Notes under the pieces: model-generated | Told to the model about the DNA's origin: nothing | The model's database searches: none | What the model saw: the letters and a program-made list of their open reading frames with translations, nothing else | Shown: piece by piece, positions 8,329 through 16,817 of the stretch | Position numbering within the stretch: the stretch's first letter is position 1 | Layout: each line of letters opens with the position of its first letter | Translations under genes and position numbers: made by a program | From: Candidatus Poseidoniaceae archaeon | GTDB lineage: Archaea; Thermoplasmatota; Poseidoniia; Poseidoniales; Poseidoniaceae | Reading direction: 5' to 3' | Length of the DNA stretch: 43,621 nucleotides | Assembly: GCA_030747785.1 (NCBI GenBank) | Contig: JASLKC010000018.1 | Coordinates: 1-43,621, forward strand

Positions 8329-8362
8329 ATTTTCCAATTGGGAAAATCAATTTTCCAATTGG
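8329..8362 (+). repeat. Two 13-bp direct repeats with CCAATTGG palindromes, candidate operator
   Basis: ATTTTCCAATTGG occurs at 8329-8341 and again at 8350-8362. Each copy contains the palindrome CCAATTGG, and the copies are 21 bp apart, close to two helical turns, so dimeric regulators could bind on the same face of the DNA. The first copy can also fold with GGAAAAT (8341-8347) into a 7-bp hairpin right after the esterase stop. The pair lies just upstream of an AT-rich TATA-like stretch before the sugar kinase gene. Confidence 0.5.
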
Positions 8363-8367
8363 AGTTC

Positions 8368-8387
8368 AATATATATTCATATATTTT
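8368..8387 (+). promoter_or_regulatory. Probable TATA region of the GHMP kinase gene
   Basis: The 20 bases at 8368-8387 are almost entirely A/T with overlapping TATA-like matches. They lie about 45-60 bases before the likely start codon at 8430, so a transcription start near 8400-8412 would leave a short leader. This is the clearest TATA-like element in the plus-strand cluster, but it is assigned by eye only. Confidence 0.45.
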
Positions 8388-8429
8388 CTTAGCGGTAGTT
8401 CCCATAAGTGATGACCCATCCCTGTGTAC

Positions 8430-9239
8430 ATGGTGAAGACCCGGGCACCGGTTAGAATCGATCTTGCAGGTGGATGGTCTGATGCTCCTCCGTTTTGTGA
8501 GCAGGTTGGAGGCGATGTCGTCAATATCGCCATCAATCATTATGCGCATGCGGAAGTTTCTATCGACGAAAATGGAATGTTGCAGTCTTCATACTCTTGT
8601 GAAGTACCAGTTGGTTCTGGTTTGGGCTCATCAGGTGCGATCAATGTAGCTTTGATGGCAGCGATAAAAGGTGCAGAGGGTAGTGAAGAATTAGCATATC
8701 AATTCGAGCGGCTCCTCGGTAATCATGGCGGGCGCCAGGACCAATGGGCAGCACGTAATGGGGGCATTCAGCACCTGAAATTCATCGGTGACCAAGTGGA
8801 TAGTCTTCCTCTTCAACCCGGAGAACGTTTCAACAGGTGGATAGAATCACATTTGATTCTAGCCGATACCGGAATTCGTCATACTTCTGGTGATTTACAT
8901 TCTTCAGTATGGGCAAGATACGATGAAGTCCTCCCGCATCTCATGGCGATTCGCCAATCGGGTAGAGATATGGCAACTGCAGTGCAAATCGATGACCGCT
9001 ACAAGGTATGTGGTGCTATGAAAGCATATACTGAATCGGTTGGCAAACTCAACCCCGCCCTCAATGAGCCATATCTTCTGCTTGACGAAATGAGCGAGGT
9101 AATGGCCTGGAAGGGAATGGGTGCAGCTGCAGGTGGTTTCGTGGGAATTATCTCAAGAGAACCTGAAAAAACCAAGGCTGCAATCCCATGGGATGTTCTC
9201 GATTGGCAAATAGACACTGAAGGTCTCGTAATTTTGTGA
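8430..9239 (+). CDS. GHMP-family sugar kinase (heptose/fucose kinase-like)
   Basis: 269 residues. The start RAPVRIDLAGGWSDAPPF is the typical N-terminal substrate-binding strand of GHMP kinases acting on sugars (fucokinase and D-glycero-D-manno-heptose 7-phosphate kinase types). The ATP-binding loop VPVGSGLGSSGAINVAL follows, then RQDQWAARNGGIQHLKF with the catalytic-region aspartate, and the C-terminal KGMGAAAGGFVGI glycine-rich motif. It phosphorylates a sugar or sugar phosphate, probably for nucleotide-sugar synthesis used in surface glycans. The ATG at 8430 is preferred to the in-frame GTG at 8424. It is preceded by the paired CCAATTGG repeats and a TATA-like region, which suggests regulated expression, and is followed 42 bases later by a glutaredoxin gene. 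The precise substrate cannot be named. Confidence 0.85.
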   Translation: MVKTRAPVRIDLAGGWSDAPPFCEQVGGDVVNIAINHYAHAEVSIDENGMLQSSYSCEVPVGSGLGSSGAINVALMAAIKGAEGSEELAYQFERLLGNHGGRQDQWAARNGGIQHLKFIGDQVDSLPLQPGERFNRWIESHLILADTGIRHTSGDLHSSVWARYDEVLPHLMAIRQSGRDMATAVQIDDRYKVCGAMKAYTESVGKLNPALNEPYLLLDEMSEVMAWKGMGAAAGGFVGIISREPEKTKAAIPWDVLDWQIDTEGLVIL

Positions 9240-9281
9240 GTTCATACAGGGATTCAAGAAGGGCACGCCAGAGGGTCAGCC

Positions 9282-9560
9282 ATGAGCAGAGTAGTAGACG
9301 ATGCCGCAGCAGCGGACACAGACTTCTTGTTATACACTACTACATTCTGCCCTTATTGTGTTGCAGCAAAGCGTTTACTCAAATCGAAAGGACTAACTTT
9401 CAGCGAGATCAATTTCGATAGTGATAGTACAGCCCGTATGGAAGTAGTCGAGGAAACCGGTCATCGAACCGTTCCGGTAATTATCGATATCAGAGGAGAG
9501 AACCCGATGTTCATCGGTGGCTTTGATGAGACAAATTCCTACCTGAGAAAGCAGGGATAA
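9282..9560 (+). CDS. Glutaredoxin
   Basis: 92 residues forming a thioredoxin-fold glutaredoxin. The dithiol active site is FCPYC at residues 23-27, the cis-proline motif is TVPVI, and the GGFDE turn before the last helix fits the glutathione- or low-molecular-weight-thiol-binding region. It would reduce protein disulphides or ribonucleotide reductase in the cytoplasm; the electron donor in this organism is not shown. About 13 extra residues precede the first strand. GAGGG at 9271-9275 lies six bases before the ATG, a good ribosome binding site that supports this start. The gene is convergent with tRNA-Glu. Confidence 0.93.
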   Translation: MSRVVDDAAAADTDFLLYTTTFCPYCVAAKRLLKSKGLTFSEINFDSDSTARMEVVEETGHRTVPVIIDIRGENPMFIGGFDETNSYLRKQG

Positions 9561-9628
9561 TTCACAAAACATTCACTCTAATTGTGCGGAATAACTCCAG
9601 CGCAGTACATCGTTTAGAGTAATTGGAG

Positions 9629-9702
9629 TGCTCGCACCGGGATTCGAACCCGGGTCGCCGGGATGAAAACCCGAAATGATGGGCCACTACACCATGCAAG
9701 CA
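9629..9702 (-). tRNA. tRNA-Glu (anticodon TTC)
   Basis: Read on the minus strand, TGCTTGC and GCGAGCA form the 7-bp acceptor stem with one wobble. The D arm contains GGTGTAGTGGCCCATCA, the anticodon stem-loop is TCGGG-TTTTCAT-CCCGG with anticodon TTC, and the T arm is CCGGG-TTCGAAT-CCCGG. The length is 74 bases, with no intron and no encoded CCA. It lies 22 bases downstream of the VTT-protein gene on the same strand. Confidence 0.95.
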
Positions 9703-9724
9703 ACTAACCCTCGCCCAACGCTGA

Positions 9725-10351
9725 TTATTCATGAATGTTGGGGTCGACCGTTAACCTATTCCACCAGCGTAGACTGTACCACATAGCCGCAATTCCGGCA
9801 ATGAGTAGCACTCCAATCAGTAACTCTCTATCCAGTAGCCACCATAATGCATCGAGTGCTTTGTCACCATATACTCCAACGAGTATTGCTTCTAATCCGA
9901 ATCGAAGACCACGTCCCCACAGTCCGGCTGCGATGTATGATTTGAGATCCATCTCACCCATGCCTGCAACCCATCCAAATACCTTGTAGGGAATCGGAGA
10001 AAATGCGGCAATGAAAATTCCAATTGTTCCATATCTCTCCATCAGCGCTTCGATTTTCGTAACATGGTGCTGCTTTCCAAAACGATCGAGAATAGCCCTG
10101 CCCCATTTCTTACCAATCCAGTATCCAACAAGGCTACCTAGAACACTTGAAATTGTGATAACAAGCCACAACCAAACCACAAGTGGGGTGTCTCCCATCG
10201 CATTGACAAGCATGGGTAAAAACAACAGGTCAGGAGGCACAGGTTGTATGATTGCTTCAGTGAAAGACATCGCACCAAGGCTCAATGAACCAAAGCCATC
10301 GAACCAATCGACCACGCCCTCCTTCCACGACATCTGGCCTTCGGGCGGCAT
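9725..10351 (-). CDS. VTT/DedA-family membrane protein (YqaA-like)
   Basis: 208 residues of the SNARE-associated/VTT domain superfamily, integral membrane proteins linked to lipid scrambling or undecaprenyl/polyprenyl-phosphate recycling in bacteria and archaea. Features are the re-entrant region FTEAIIQPVPPDLLFLP, a membrane helix with GSLVGYWIGKKWGR, the conserved FSPIPYKVFGWVAG segment with its proline-bearing loop, and LWGRGLRFGLEAILVG. A final helix (LLIGVLLIAGIAAMWYSL) precedes a short polar tail. The ORF can begin at 10351 or at the in-frame ATG at 10333. It is divergent from nob1 with 61 bases between starts. The transported lipid or ion is unknown. Confidence 0.85.
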   Translation of the reverse strand: MPPEGQMSWKEGVVDWFDGFGSLSLGAMSFTEAIIQPVPPDLLFLPMLVNAMGDTPLVVWLWLVITISSVLGSLVGYWIGKKWGRAILDRFGKQHHVTKIEALMERYGTIGIFIAAFSPIPYKVFGWVAGMGEMDLKSYIAAGLWGRGLRFGLEAILVGVYGDKALDALWWLLDRELLIGVLLIAGIAAMWYSLRWWNRLTVDPNIHE

Positions 10352-10412
10352 TCCTACGCATGAATGCTATCCTTTCCCGAAGCGATGAAAGAGGAGTTAT
10401 CCCTCATCGGGC

Positions 10413-10880
10413 ATGATGCCGGTACTCGACACCGCAGCCCTTCTGCACTGGCCAGTCGAGAGAATCGCCGGTGGGATTGCCGCTCATTCACAACTTGCCG
10501 AGTTAGAGCGGCTAAGTCCAGAGCGTGCAATGCTAGTCGAATCAATAGAGATGGAATGGATGAGTATTGGGACTGGAGATGCCGAAGATGCAGCCCGTCG
10601 GACAGGTGACCTCCCTCGCCTTTCCGAAGTCGACCTCGAAGTACTAGCTCTCGCAATGGCAACCGGACAATGCCTGTTTACAGATGATTATTCACTGCAG
10701 AATGTTTGTCGCTCCCTTAACCACCCTTTCGAGGCAGTAAGCAACCGCCCCTCGAAAAAACAGTGGGCTTGGGAATTGCGTTGTATTGGTTGCCGTGCGA
10801 CTAAACAAGCCGATTCAAAGGATGCTCAAGAATGCAGGATTTGCGGCTCTCCGATGGAAGTAAAGCGCGCACGTCGCTGA
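10413..10880 (+). CDS. nob1: rRNA maturation endonuclease Nob1 (PIN domain plus zinc ribbon)
   Basis: 155 residues. The N-terminal PIN nuclease domain begins with VLDTAALLHW, whose aspartate is a metal ligand. It contains LSEVDLEVLALA and the conserved TDDYSLQNV with paired acidic residues near the end of the domain. A linker (KKQWAWELRC) leads to a C-terminal zinc ribbon with C-X2-C and C-X2-C pairs (CIGC and CRICG). This order is diagnostic of Nob1, which makes the 3' end of small-subunit rRNA in archaea and eukaryotes. Translation may begin at either of two adjacent ATGs (10413 or 10416). It is divergent from the VTT gene and convergent with tatA four bases away. Confidence 0.92.
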   Translation: MMPVLDTAALLHWPVERIAGGIAAHSQLAELERLSPERAMLVESIEMEWMSIGTGDAEDAARRTGDLPRLSEVDLEVLALAMATGQCLFTDDYSLQNVCRSLNHPFEAVSNRPSKKQWAWELRCIGCRATKQADSKDAQECRICGSPMEVKRARR

Positions 10881-10884
10881 AGTT

Positions 10885-11181
10885 TCACTCGTCGGATGAG
10901 TCGGCGATTTCCTCTTCAATTTCCTCAGCGGTTTTTCCAGAGGGGTCTACACCAGCAGCCTCAGCCTCTTCTGCAAGTGCTACAGTAGCAGTCTTGCCAC
11001 CAGCCTCAAGATCAGCCTCGGTTGCTGCGGTATTTGGGGAATGTGTGGCTTCAGAGATTCCTTTTTGGAATTCACCTTTTGATTGTCCAAGCGCTCTTGC
11101 TAACTTAGGTAGGCGTTCTGCTCCAAATAGTATGAAGAATATGGCGAGTAGGATAATTATCTCGGTTGCTCCAAATCGCAT
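10885..11181 (-). CDS. tatA: Sec-independent translocase subunit TatA/TatE
   Basis: 98 residues. A single N-terminal membrane helix (GATEIIILLAIFFILFG) is followed by the hinge and amphipathic helix ERLPKLARALGQSKGEFQKG, the classic TatA layout. The F-G hinge and conserved basic residues are present, and the acidic Ala/Glu-rich C-terminal tail is typical. TatA forms the pore that moves folded, often cofactor-bearing, proteins across the membrane with TatC. No TatC gene lies in the window. The start at 11181 is chosen over a longer ORF to 11229 because GGAGG lies nine bases upstream and the helix begins directly. It lies 56 bases downstream of moaD on the same strand. Confidence 0.93.
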   Translation of the reverse strand: MRFGATEIIILLAIFFILFGAERLPKLARALGQSKGEFQKGISEATHSPNTAATEADLEAGGKTATVALAEEAEAAGVDPSGKTAEEIEEEIADSSDE

Positions 11182-11237
11182 GGTGGGTGTCCTCCAATGT
11201 GTTCCAGCAGGACCCGCCTTGTCAATCAATCGGCTGT

Positions 11238-11471
11238 TTAACCGCCTGAGACCGGTGGAAGTAGTGCGATTTCATCCCCATCACTCAGTGGAGCATCTTC
11301 GCTTACCTGGTGTCCATTCAAACTAATCGCAAGTCCCTTTCCAATCCATATTTCCATACCGATTTCCTCAACGAGGAAACGGGCACTACTATTGGCGGGC
11401 AATTCGATATGATGTGTGCGCCCCCCTAGTGCTTCTGCAATTGGCCCGAATGCAAGGACCGTGACTAGCAT
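11238..11471 (-). CDS. MoaD/ThiS-family sulphur carrier protein
   Basis: 77 residues with a beta-grasp fold that ends in Gly-Gly (PPVSGG), the tail that is adenylated and thiocarboxylated by a MoeB-type enzyme. LVTVLAFGPIAEALGGR at the N terminus and SLNGHQVSEDAPLSDGDEI followed by ALLPP are family features. The likely role is the small subunit of molybdopterin synthase or, alternatively, a ubiquitin-like modifier (SAMP), as archaeal MoaD-like proteins serve both. The ATG at 11469-11471 was preferred to the longer ORF reaching 11525, which would overlap the divergent ABC gene. It lies upstream of tatA on the same strand. Many molybdoenzymes use Tat export, but this pairing may be coincidental. 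Confidence 0.85.
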   Translation of the reverse strand: MLVTVLAFGPIAEALGGRTHHIELPANSSARFLVEEIGMEIWIGKGLAISLNGHQVSEDAPLSDGDEIALLPPVSGG

Positions 11472-11523
11472 ATCGTTCTCGATGAAGGGGGGTCTTATCA
11501 ACCTGCACGGCCTGAAGGTATCC

Positions 11524-12207
11524 ATGTCAGCCGCTCTAGAGTGCCAAGGTCTGTGGAAGGTCTACGAGATGGGCGAGGCTAAGGTACAGGCCGTGAGAGG
11601 CGTGAGTCTCTCCGTAGCCGCAGGCGATATGGTCGCAATCATGGGTCCAAGTGGATGTGGGAAAACGACCCTGCTTAACATGCTGAGTGGCATAGATGAA
11701 CCATCTGCAGGACAAGTGAGCGTTGCAGGACTACCCCTATTCGGCATCAGCGATGATGAGAGAACCGACCTCCGTGGTAGTCAAATGGGTTTTATCTTTC
11801 AGAAATTCTATCTCATCGAGGTGCTGAGTGCCGTTGAAAATGTTGAGATTCCATTATTGATGCAGAAAATGTCAGCCGACGAGGCTCGTAAAATTGCTTT
11901 TGAAGCTCTAGAGATGGTAGGCTTAGGAGATAGAGCAGATCACCGCCCAGCAGAATTGTCCGGAGGACAGCAGCAAAGAGTTGCAATCGCCCGTGCATTC
12001 GTCCATTCACCCAGTGTCATCCTTTGCGATGAGCCAACTGGAAACTTAGACAGTACTACGAGCGACCAAATTCTTGAACTCCTCAGTGAGTTGAATACTG
12101 AGCGTAATGTCACCTTAGTTGTCGTTACGCACGATGATGCGGTCGCTGATAGATGTGAACGCATAATCAGAATGAGTGATGGTAGGGTAATCGGGGAAGA
12201 GGAGTGA
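11524..12207 (+). CDS. ABC transporter ATP-binding protein, LolD/MacB type
   Basis: 227 residues with all nucleotide-binding motifs: Walker A GPSGCGKTT, Q-loop FQKFYLI, signature LSGGQQQR, Walker B VILCDEPTGNLD and the switch histidine in THDD. The MGFIFQ and SVAAGDMVAIMGPSG contexts are those of the LolD/MacB/FtsE class, which powers FtsX-type permeases by mechanotransmission and does not move substrate through a channel. The ATG at 11524 gives the normal family length; an ORF extending to 11416 would overlap moaD. The stop lies two bases before the ATG of the downstream permease, with a GAGGAG ribosome binding site inside the end of this gene, so the two form one operon. Confidence 0.95.
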   Translation: MSAALECQGLWKVYEMGEAKVQAVRGVSLSVAAGDMVAIMGPSGCGKTTLLNMLSGIDEPSAGQVSVAGLPLFGISDDERTDLRGSQMGFIFQKFYLIEVLSAVENVEIPLLMQKMSADEARKIAFEALEMVGLGDRADHRPAELSGGQQQRVAIARAFVHSPSVILCDEPTGNLDSTTSDQILELLSELNTERNVTLVVVTHDDAVADRCERIIRMSDGRVIGEEE

Positions 12208-12209
12208 AT

Positions 12210-15200
12210 ATGCTCACTGAGCTGATTATCACTGCGCTTCTGGTTGCACCCTTCAGTCTTGGTGCGACATACTCCATACGTGGAGATTTGAGGCAATGGT
12301 GGCATGCGTTGATCATTGGCATAGGTCCAATGCTCGATGCAATGATTGCTTGGTTAATCCTCGATTGGCTCGATGTCAGTTTCATGGCAATGTGGACCAC
12401 TATTCTTGTAGTAGGAATTATCTCAACTCTGCTAATACAACCCATTTTCTCATCACGTCGCCTTCTAGTGTTCCGTTTAGCAATGCAGCAAGTCCGCAGA
12501 AAACCACGGCAAGCCGCATTGATGATGGCGGGTTTGTTAGTTGCATCAGCAATCATCACATCCTCTCTAGTAGTTGGCGATAGTCTTGATGCAACCGTCA
12601 ATGACGAAGTTGAGGCGATGTGGGGCGACACCGATATCCTCGTGTATTCGATAGACAGTCGAACTGGACTCTCCGATGACCTTTCGGAAAATCTCACTCT
12701 TTCTTTTGGCGAGGCATTGCGTTCTGATGGCTTGTCCGACTCATTTGAAATGGGACTTGAGACTTCATCTACTCTTGCGAGAGCCGATGGTAAAGCCGAC
12801 CCAAGCGTGTCTTGGTTTGCATATCGCGGTTGGGAAGGCGTTCGAATCAATCAGGTAGCAGCAGATGAATTGGAGATTGGGGCTGGAGATATCATCGAAG
12901 TATCGTGGTACAGCATTAGCACCGAAGGAAAATATGTTCGCAATAGTGACAATATTACCATCGATTCGGTGATTCCCAACGAGGGAATCGGTGCGTGGTC
13001 TGGTACAAGAGGACCTGGACTTTTCACTTCACTTTCCCAAGCTCAGGAACTTCAAGGCAAGGAATGGGCGGTAAACCGTTTGCGAATATCAATGCCTGAA
13101 AATATCGATGCTTCAGATAGTATTCCCCAAATCAAAGAAAGCCTCGACGAATTAATTTCATCTTCAGATGCCTCATTTGAAACTCAAGTCGATGGTGATG
13201 TAATGTCAATTGCTCAGACCAGCGGATTCGGCCGACTAGGTTCCGATTTCATCGCGGCATGGCGCGAGAATGCTAGCGAATTAGCAGCGGGAGGAAATAC
13301 TCTTGAAGTTCTTCAAGTGCCTTTGATTCAAATATCTCAAGGATACAATATTCTGGTTCTACCGGATGAAACTATTGAGCAGATCTTGCCCTCTGCAGAA
13401 GGGGATTGGTACATCGCAGCCGGTTCGGTATCTTTCCAAATCGACCGCGGGGGAAAGGCGCATGGCTGGGAGGTTCCAGATGGTGGACTGATCAATGATG
13501 CCGAGTTGGTTGAAGGTGGATTGATAGTCGCTCATGATAATGGCCTTACAATCATCCCAGAGGACCCTGATGGTGAATTGGAACATCTTACGAAAGGTCA
13601 AGAAGTACTACTAGCATCCAATACATCAATTCCCCTTCCAGAGTTACCTGAGACTCTATTCGGTCTTGAACATGAGATTGCTGGTGGTGAAGAGTGGCTT
13701 CGCATAGAGGGCTTATTTGGTTCAACTTTCTATGCTGTAGAAGATGGAGAATGGGTCGACCAACAAGTTGGTGGGGACATGCTTCATTCGGATGAGGTCA
13801 TCATGTATGGCGATTCGTCGGGATGGACAACCGTAGATGGCAGTACCTCCCCTGCAAATTGGACTGCCTTTCCATATGGTTTACTAATCAATGAAACCGG
13901 TATGCTTCATTCATTCAATTCAGCTGGCACTACCGCTTTGGCTATTCCAAATAGCGATTGTGACCAACGGTCATTCGCCTGGGATGGAGATTTACTTTGT
14001 ACCACTTCAGTCGGCGTTTTAATTGATTCAGAAGGGATACTAACCCCACGTTTACCACTCACAGTTGACATCAGTGAAATTGGCACTTTGCCCCAACTCG
14101 TTATCGCAACAGATTCTACCTTTGCACCGCAAAATGGTGGAATGTTAATCTCAAATCAACTTTCTCACCTCGATGTAAATGAAACGATATGGGTCACTGG
14201 TTTGATGCCATATGCCTATGGAGATGATTCGCCTTTGATTATGGATATCGAAGGTTCGATGTCATCTATCAATGCTCCAGGCTTAGATGAATTGGAAGGA
14301 ATCATCATCGGGATGGTCGATCTTGACACTGGAACAGAATTGGCAGCAGCAGATACCGATGAGCGTAGTATGATTATCGTGACAGGTGGCGATACCAATG
14401 CAATCAATCTCTGGTTAGATGGATTTGCAGGTACCGATTCAATGGGCCTGAATTTTAATGCGGTGAAGGAAGAGTCCTCAGAGGCGGCTGAAGAGAGTTC
14501 AGGCGTCCTTTCGGCAATGTTCCTAGTCTTTGGAACCTTTACTATCGGTGCTGGAATATTGTTGGTACTGACAATCGTCATAATGCTAGCAGACCAAAGG
14601 CGCCAAGATGAAGCGGTAATCCGTGCACTTGGTCTCAAGCGTTCAGATATGCGCGCTCTCGCAATGATGGAAGGAGTTCTGACATCAGCAGGTGCTGCGA
14701 TTCTTGGAGGAATAGTAGGTCTAGTTCTAGCATGGCTTATTTCATTGGCTTTCAGCAGTATATTTGCATCAGTTGGCGCCGAAGGTCTCGCGTTTTCATT
14801 TAGTCTCTCAAGTATGCTAGTAGGGATGTCATGGGGATTCATTATCGCAATGTCGACCCTATGGGCAACTGCTCTCTGGACCAGCCGTTTAAACATCGTA
14901 GAAGCCTTACGCGGCTTGTCTCCAATTCGGGCAAAAAGCATGCCATGGTGGATGCTTCTTGGCCTGATTATATTGTTAGGTGGAGGTTTGTTATCGGGAT
15001 TGACTATGTTCACACTGGATAGCGGCTCTTCCCTTTACATAGCGATGTGGCATATTGCAGCCGCACAGTTCATCATTGCATTGGTGCCTATGTTGACGTG
15101 GGTATTACCGAATATGCTAGGACGTCCGATGCGCAATGCTGGTAGCAATACAATGGCCGCAATCGGACTGGCCCTTTTCGCCTGGGCTCTCCTTCCGGAT

Positions 15201-16583
15201 TCACTTGACCCGATAAGAGCTGGAGTCGAACCGGGTAACATGGAATTAGCATTCGCAGTACTCGGTATGGTCGAAGTATTTGCGGGAGTCATGGTATTGT
15301 CTGGCCTCGCACCTAGAATTGCAGGGTACATCATCAGTAGGACCTTCGTAAATCGCTTATTTGGCCCGGTCCCGAAAATCGCTCTAGCCCATCCTGCTTC
15401 TGCACCGTTACGAACTGCAATTGTAATGGGAATGTTTTCACTAACTGTGTTCAGTGTAATCGTTCTCTCTGGATATTCAGTACAATTCGAATCGCACTCT
15501 ACCGGGTATGTTGACGATGCAAGTGGCGATTTTGAGATTCTTCTTGCCTCATCTAGACAAGCACCAATGGACCTCTCCTCTGATCCAAGCGATTGGAATC
15601 TTTCAGAGGCGACTTCTTCAGATATTGACGCAGTGGGTAGAGTTTCACGAGCAGTAGTATGGCTGGAGAAAGGAGAAGAGCGCACAGGGTATATTCTTCG
15701 AGGGGTTGACGATGGTTTTGTTCAGCATGGAGGGATTCCTCTTTCAGACTGGGACCGTAACGCCTTAGGTCCAACCGAGCAAGAAGCATGGATTAATCTC
15801 ACATTACGCCCTGATTTGGTATTCATTGACAGTTCATTTGCTTTGATTGACCCCAATACTGGAGAGTCGATAAATGGAATTACAATTACAATTGGAGAAT
15901 CGATTTCTCTAATTGATATTTCAAACCCCGGAAACAGCCGTGAAGTGGTAGTTGGAGGCATACTTTCTCAGTCTTCAAATCTCTTTAGTACCGGAGTGTG
16001 GATGGGCGGAGAAATTGTTGAGGAACAGTTCGGTGGAGTCCACACTAGAATCTATGTTTCTGCATCTCCAGGAATAGAGCCTTCTGTTCTCGAGGAATCT
16101 CTTTCCAATGATCTAGCAAAGGATGGCGTCCATACATCCGTCATCGAGGAGGAGGTGCTGGTGATTCTTGGCCTAGTATTTGCGATATTGTCAATCTTCC
16201 AGGCATATCTAGCCTTAGGGCTCATCGTAGGTATTGCAGGAATTGGTGTGGTAACATTCCGTTCAGTTTCAGAAAGGGCTGGTGAGATTGGAATGCTACG
16301 AGCGCTTGGATGGAGGCGCCGTTCGGTGATGTTTTCGATGCTTACCGAAATCAGCTGGGTATCGGTTCTGGGGATGCTGAACGGAGCAGTGGTTGCTTTG
16401 GCATTCCACCTCGCACTTCATGGAGCAATTTGGGAAGAACAAGGGGTCGAACTCATTCTACCCTGGGGGACAATAATTTCAATGCTGATTGGAGGATGGA
16501 TTCTTGTTCTTTTGGCAACAATAATTCCAGTTCGTCGAGCAATGTCAATCACTCCGGCACAGGCTTTAGCAAGTTCCGATTAA
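12210..16583 (+). CDS. Very large FtsX-type ABC permease with two FtsX domains
   Basis: About 1457 residues. Three hydrophobic segments lie near the N terminus, the third around AALMMAGLLVASAIITSSLV. A large external domain of about 650 residues (roughly 115-765) follows. A first FtsX domain (about 770-900) includes VFGTFTIGAGILLVLTIVIM and DEAVIRALGLKRSDM. There are more helices, a second external region (about 1100-1310) and a final FtsX domain containing GEIGMLRALGWRRRSVMF and a closing ITPAQAL. Such permeases extrude or reposition lipids, lipoproteins or peptides. The ATG at 12210 follows GAGGAG at a spacing of five; a GTG at 12204 overlapping the ATPase stop is the alternative. The external domain is far larger than in MacB and is unrecognised. 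The surface protein genes directly downstream are possible clients. Confidence 0.88.
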   Translation: MLTELIITALLVAPFSLGATYSIRGDLRQWWHALIIGIGPMLDAMIAWLILDWLDVSFMAMWTTILVVGIISTLLIQPIFSSRRLLVFRLAMQQVRRKPRQAALMMAGLLVASAIITSSLVVGDSLDATVNDEVEAMWGDTDILVYSIDSRTGLSDDLSENLTLSFGEALRSDGLSDSFEMGLETSSTLARADGKADPSVSWFAYRGWEGVRINQVAADELEIGAGDIIEVSWYSISTEGKYVRNSDNITIDSVIPNEGIGAWSGTRGPGLFTSLSQAQELQGKEWAVNRLRISMPENIDASDSIPQIKESLDELISSSDASFETQVDGDVMSIAQTSGFGRLGSDFIAAWRENASELAAGGNTLEVLQVPLIQISQGYNILVLPDETIEQILPSAEGDWYIAAGSVSFQIDRGGKAHGWEVPDGGLINDAELVEGGLIVAHDNGLTIIPEDPDGELEHLTKGQEVLLASNTSIPLPELPETLFGLEHEIAGGEEWLRIEGLFGSTFYAVEDGEWVDQQVGGDMLHSDEVIMYGDSSGWTTVDGSTSPANWTAFPYGLLINETGMLHSFNSAGTTALAIPNSDCDQRSFAWDGDLLCTTSVGVLIDSEGILTPRLPLTVDISEIGTLPQLVIATDSTFAPQNGGMLISNQLSHLDVNETIWVTGLMPYAYGDDSPLIMDIEGSMSSINAPGLDELEGIIIGMVDLDTGTELAAADTDERSMIIVTGGDTNAINLWLDGFAGTDSMGLNFNAVKEESSEAAEESSGVLSAMFLVFGTFTIGAGILLVLTIVIMLADQRRQDEAVIRALGLKRSDMRALAMMEGVLTSAGAAILGGIVGLVLAWLISLAFSSIFASVGAEGLAFSFSLSSMLVGMSWGFIIAMSTLWATALWTSRLNIVEALRGLSPIRAKSMPWWMLLGLIILLGGGLLSGLTMFTLDSGSSLYIAMWHIAAAQFIIALVPMLTWVLPNMLGRPMRNAGSNTMAAIGLALFAWALLPDSLDPIRAGVEPGNMELAFAVLGMVEVFAGVMVLSGLAPRIAGYIISRTFVNRLFGPVPKIALAHPASAPLRTAIVMGMFSLTVFSVIVLSGYSVQFESHSTGYVDDASGDFEILLASSRQAPMDLSSDPSDWNLSEATSSDIDAVGRVSRAVVWLEKGEERTGYILRGVDDGFVQHGGIPLSDWDRNALGPTEQEAWINLTLRPDLVFIDSSFALIDPNTGESINGITITIGESISLIDISNPGNSREVVVGGILSQSSNLFSTGVWMGGEIVEEQFGGVHTRIYVSASPGIEPSVLEESLSNDLAKDGVHTSVIEEEVLVILGLVFAILSIFQAYLALGLIVGIAGIGVVTFRSVSERAGEIGMLRALGWRRRSVMFSMLTEISWVSVLGMLNGAVVALAFHLALHGAIWEEQGVELILPWGTIISMLIGGWILVLLATIIPVRRAMSITPAQALASSD

Positions 16584-16640
16584 TGCGGCCTTGGATATTA
16601 TGCTCTGGAGGGTATAGAATACACAAACGCATTGTACCAC

Positions 16641-16682
16641 GGAGAGAAATATTACTCCTTTTTTGCAGTATTTTTGTTATTT
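16641..16682 (+). terminator. T-rich probable terminator after the ABC permease
   Basis: GGAG and CTCC (16641-16658) can form a short stem that is followed directly by TTTTTT (16659-16664), and two more T runs follow within 20 bases. Archaeal RNA polymerase terminates at T-rich stretches, so this is a likely 3' end for the ABC operon. The stem itself is weak. Confidence 0.4.
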
Positions 16683-16762
16683 TTCGCTGTACTGCGTTGG
16701 GTTAAGTTTAATTTGACAAAATCAATCTTCTAGATGTATAATCCATAGGGGTTGCCCAACTC

Positions 16763-16770
16763 CTAAATAC
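16763..16770 (+). promoter_or_regulatory. Possible TATA box of the 1045-residue surface protein gene
   Basis: CTAAATAC at 16763-16770 lies about 50 bases before the ATG at 16818. Transcription starting some 25 bases further on would leave a short leader containing the GGAGG ribosome binding site at 16806-16810. This was assigned by eye; several other A/T-rich candidates exist between 16700 and 16745. Confidence 0.3.
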
Positions 16771-16817
16771 CCTACATGGCGTGGGGGAGCCAACCGACCC
16801 AAGTTGGAGGGAATGAC

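Noticed and set aside
9575-9620. ACTCTAA and TTAGAGT inverted repeat between glutaredoxin and tRNA-Glu
   Set aside because: A 7-bp stem with a 32-base loop and no T run is too weak to call a terminator or binding site.
11238-11471. A molybdenum cofactor export unit formed by moaD and tatA
   Set aside because: The two genes are neighbours on the same strand, but no other molybdopterin or Tat gene is present and the 56-base gap gives little support for a functional unit.
12167-12850. 227-codon minus-strand frame overlapping the ABC ATPase/permease junction
   Set aside because: It overlaps two certain genes and shows no homology or start signals.
14216-15685. Long minus-strand frames (265 and 216 codons) opposite the ABC permease
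   Set aside because: They are antisense to clear FtsX-domain coding sequence, have no recognisable domain and no upstream signals.
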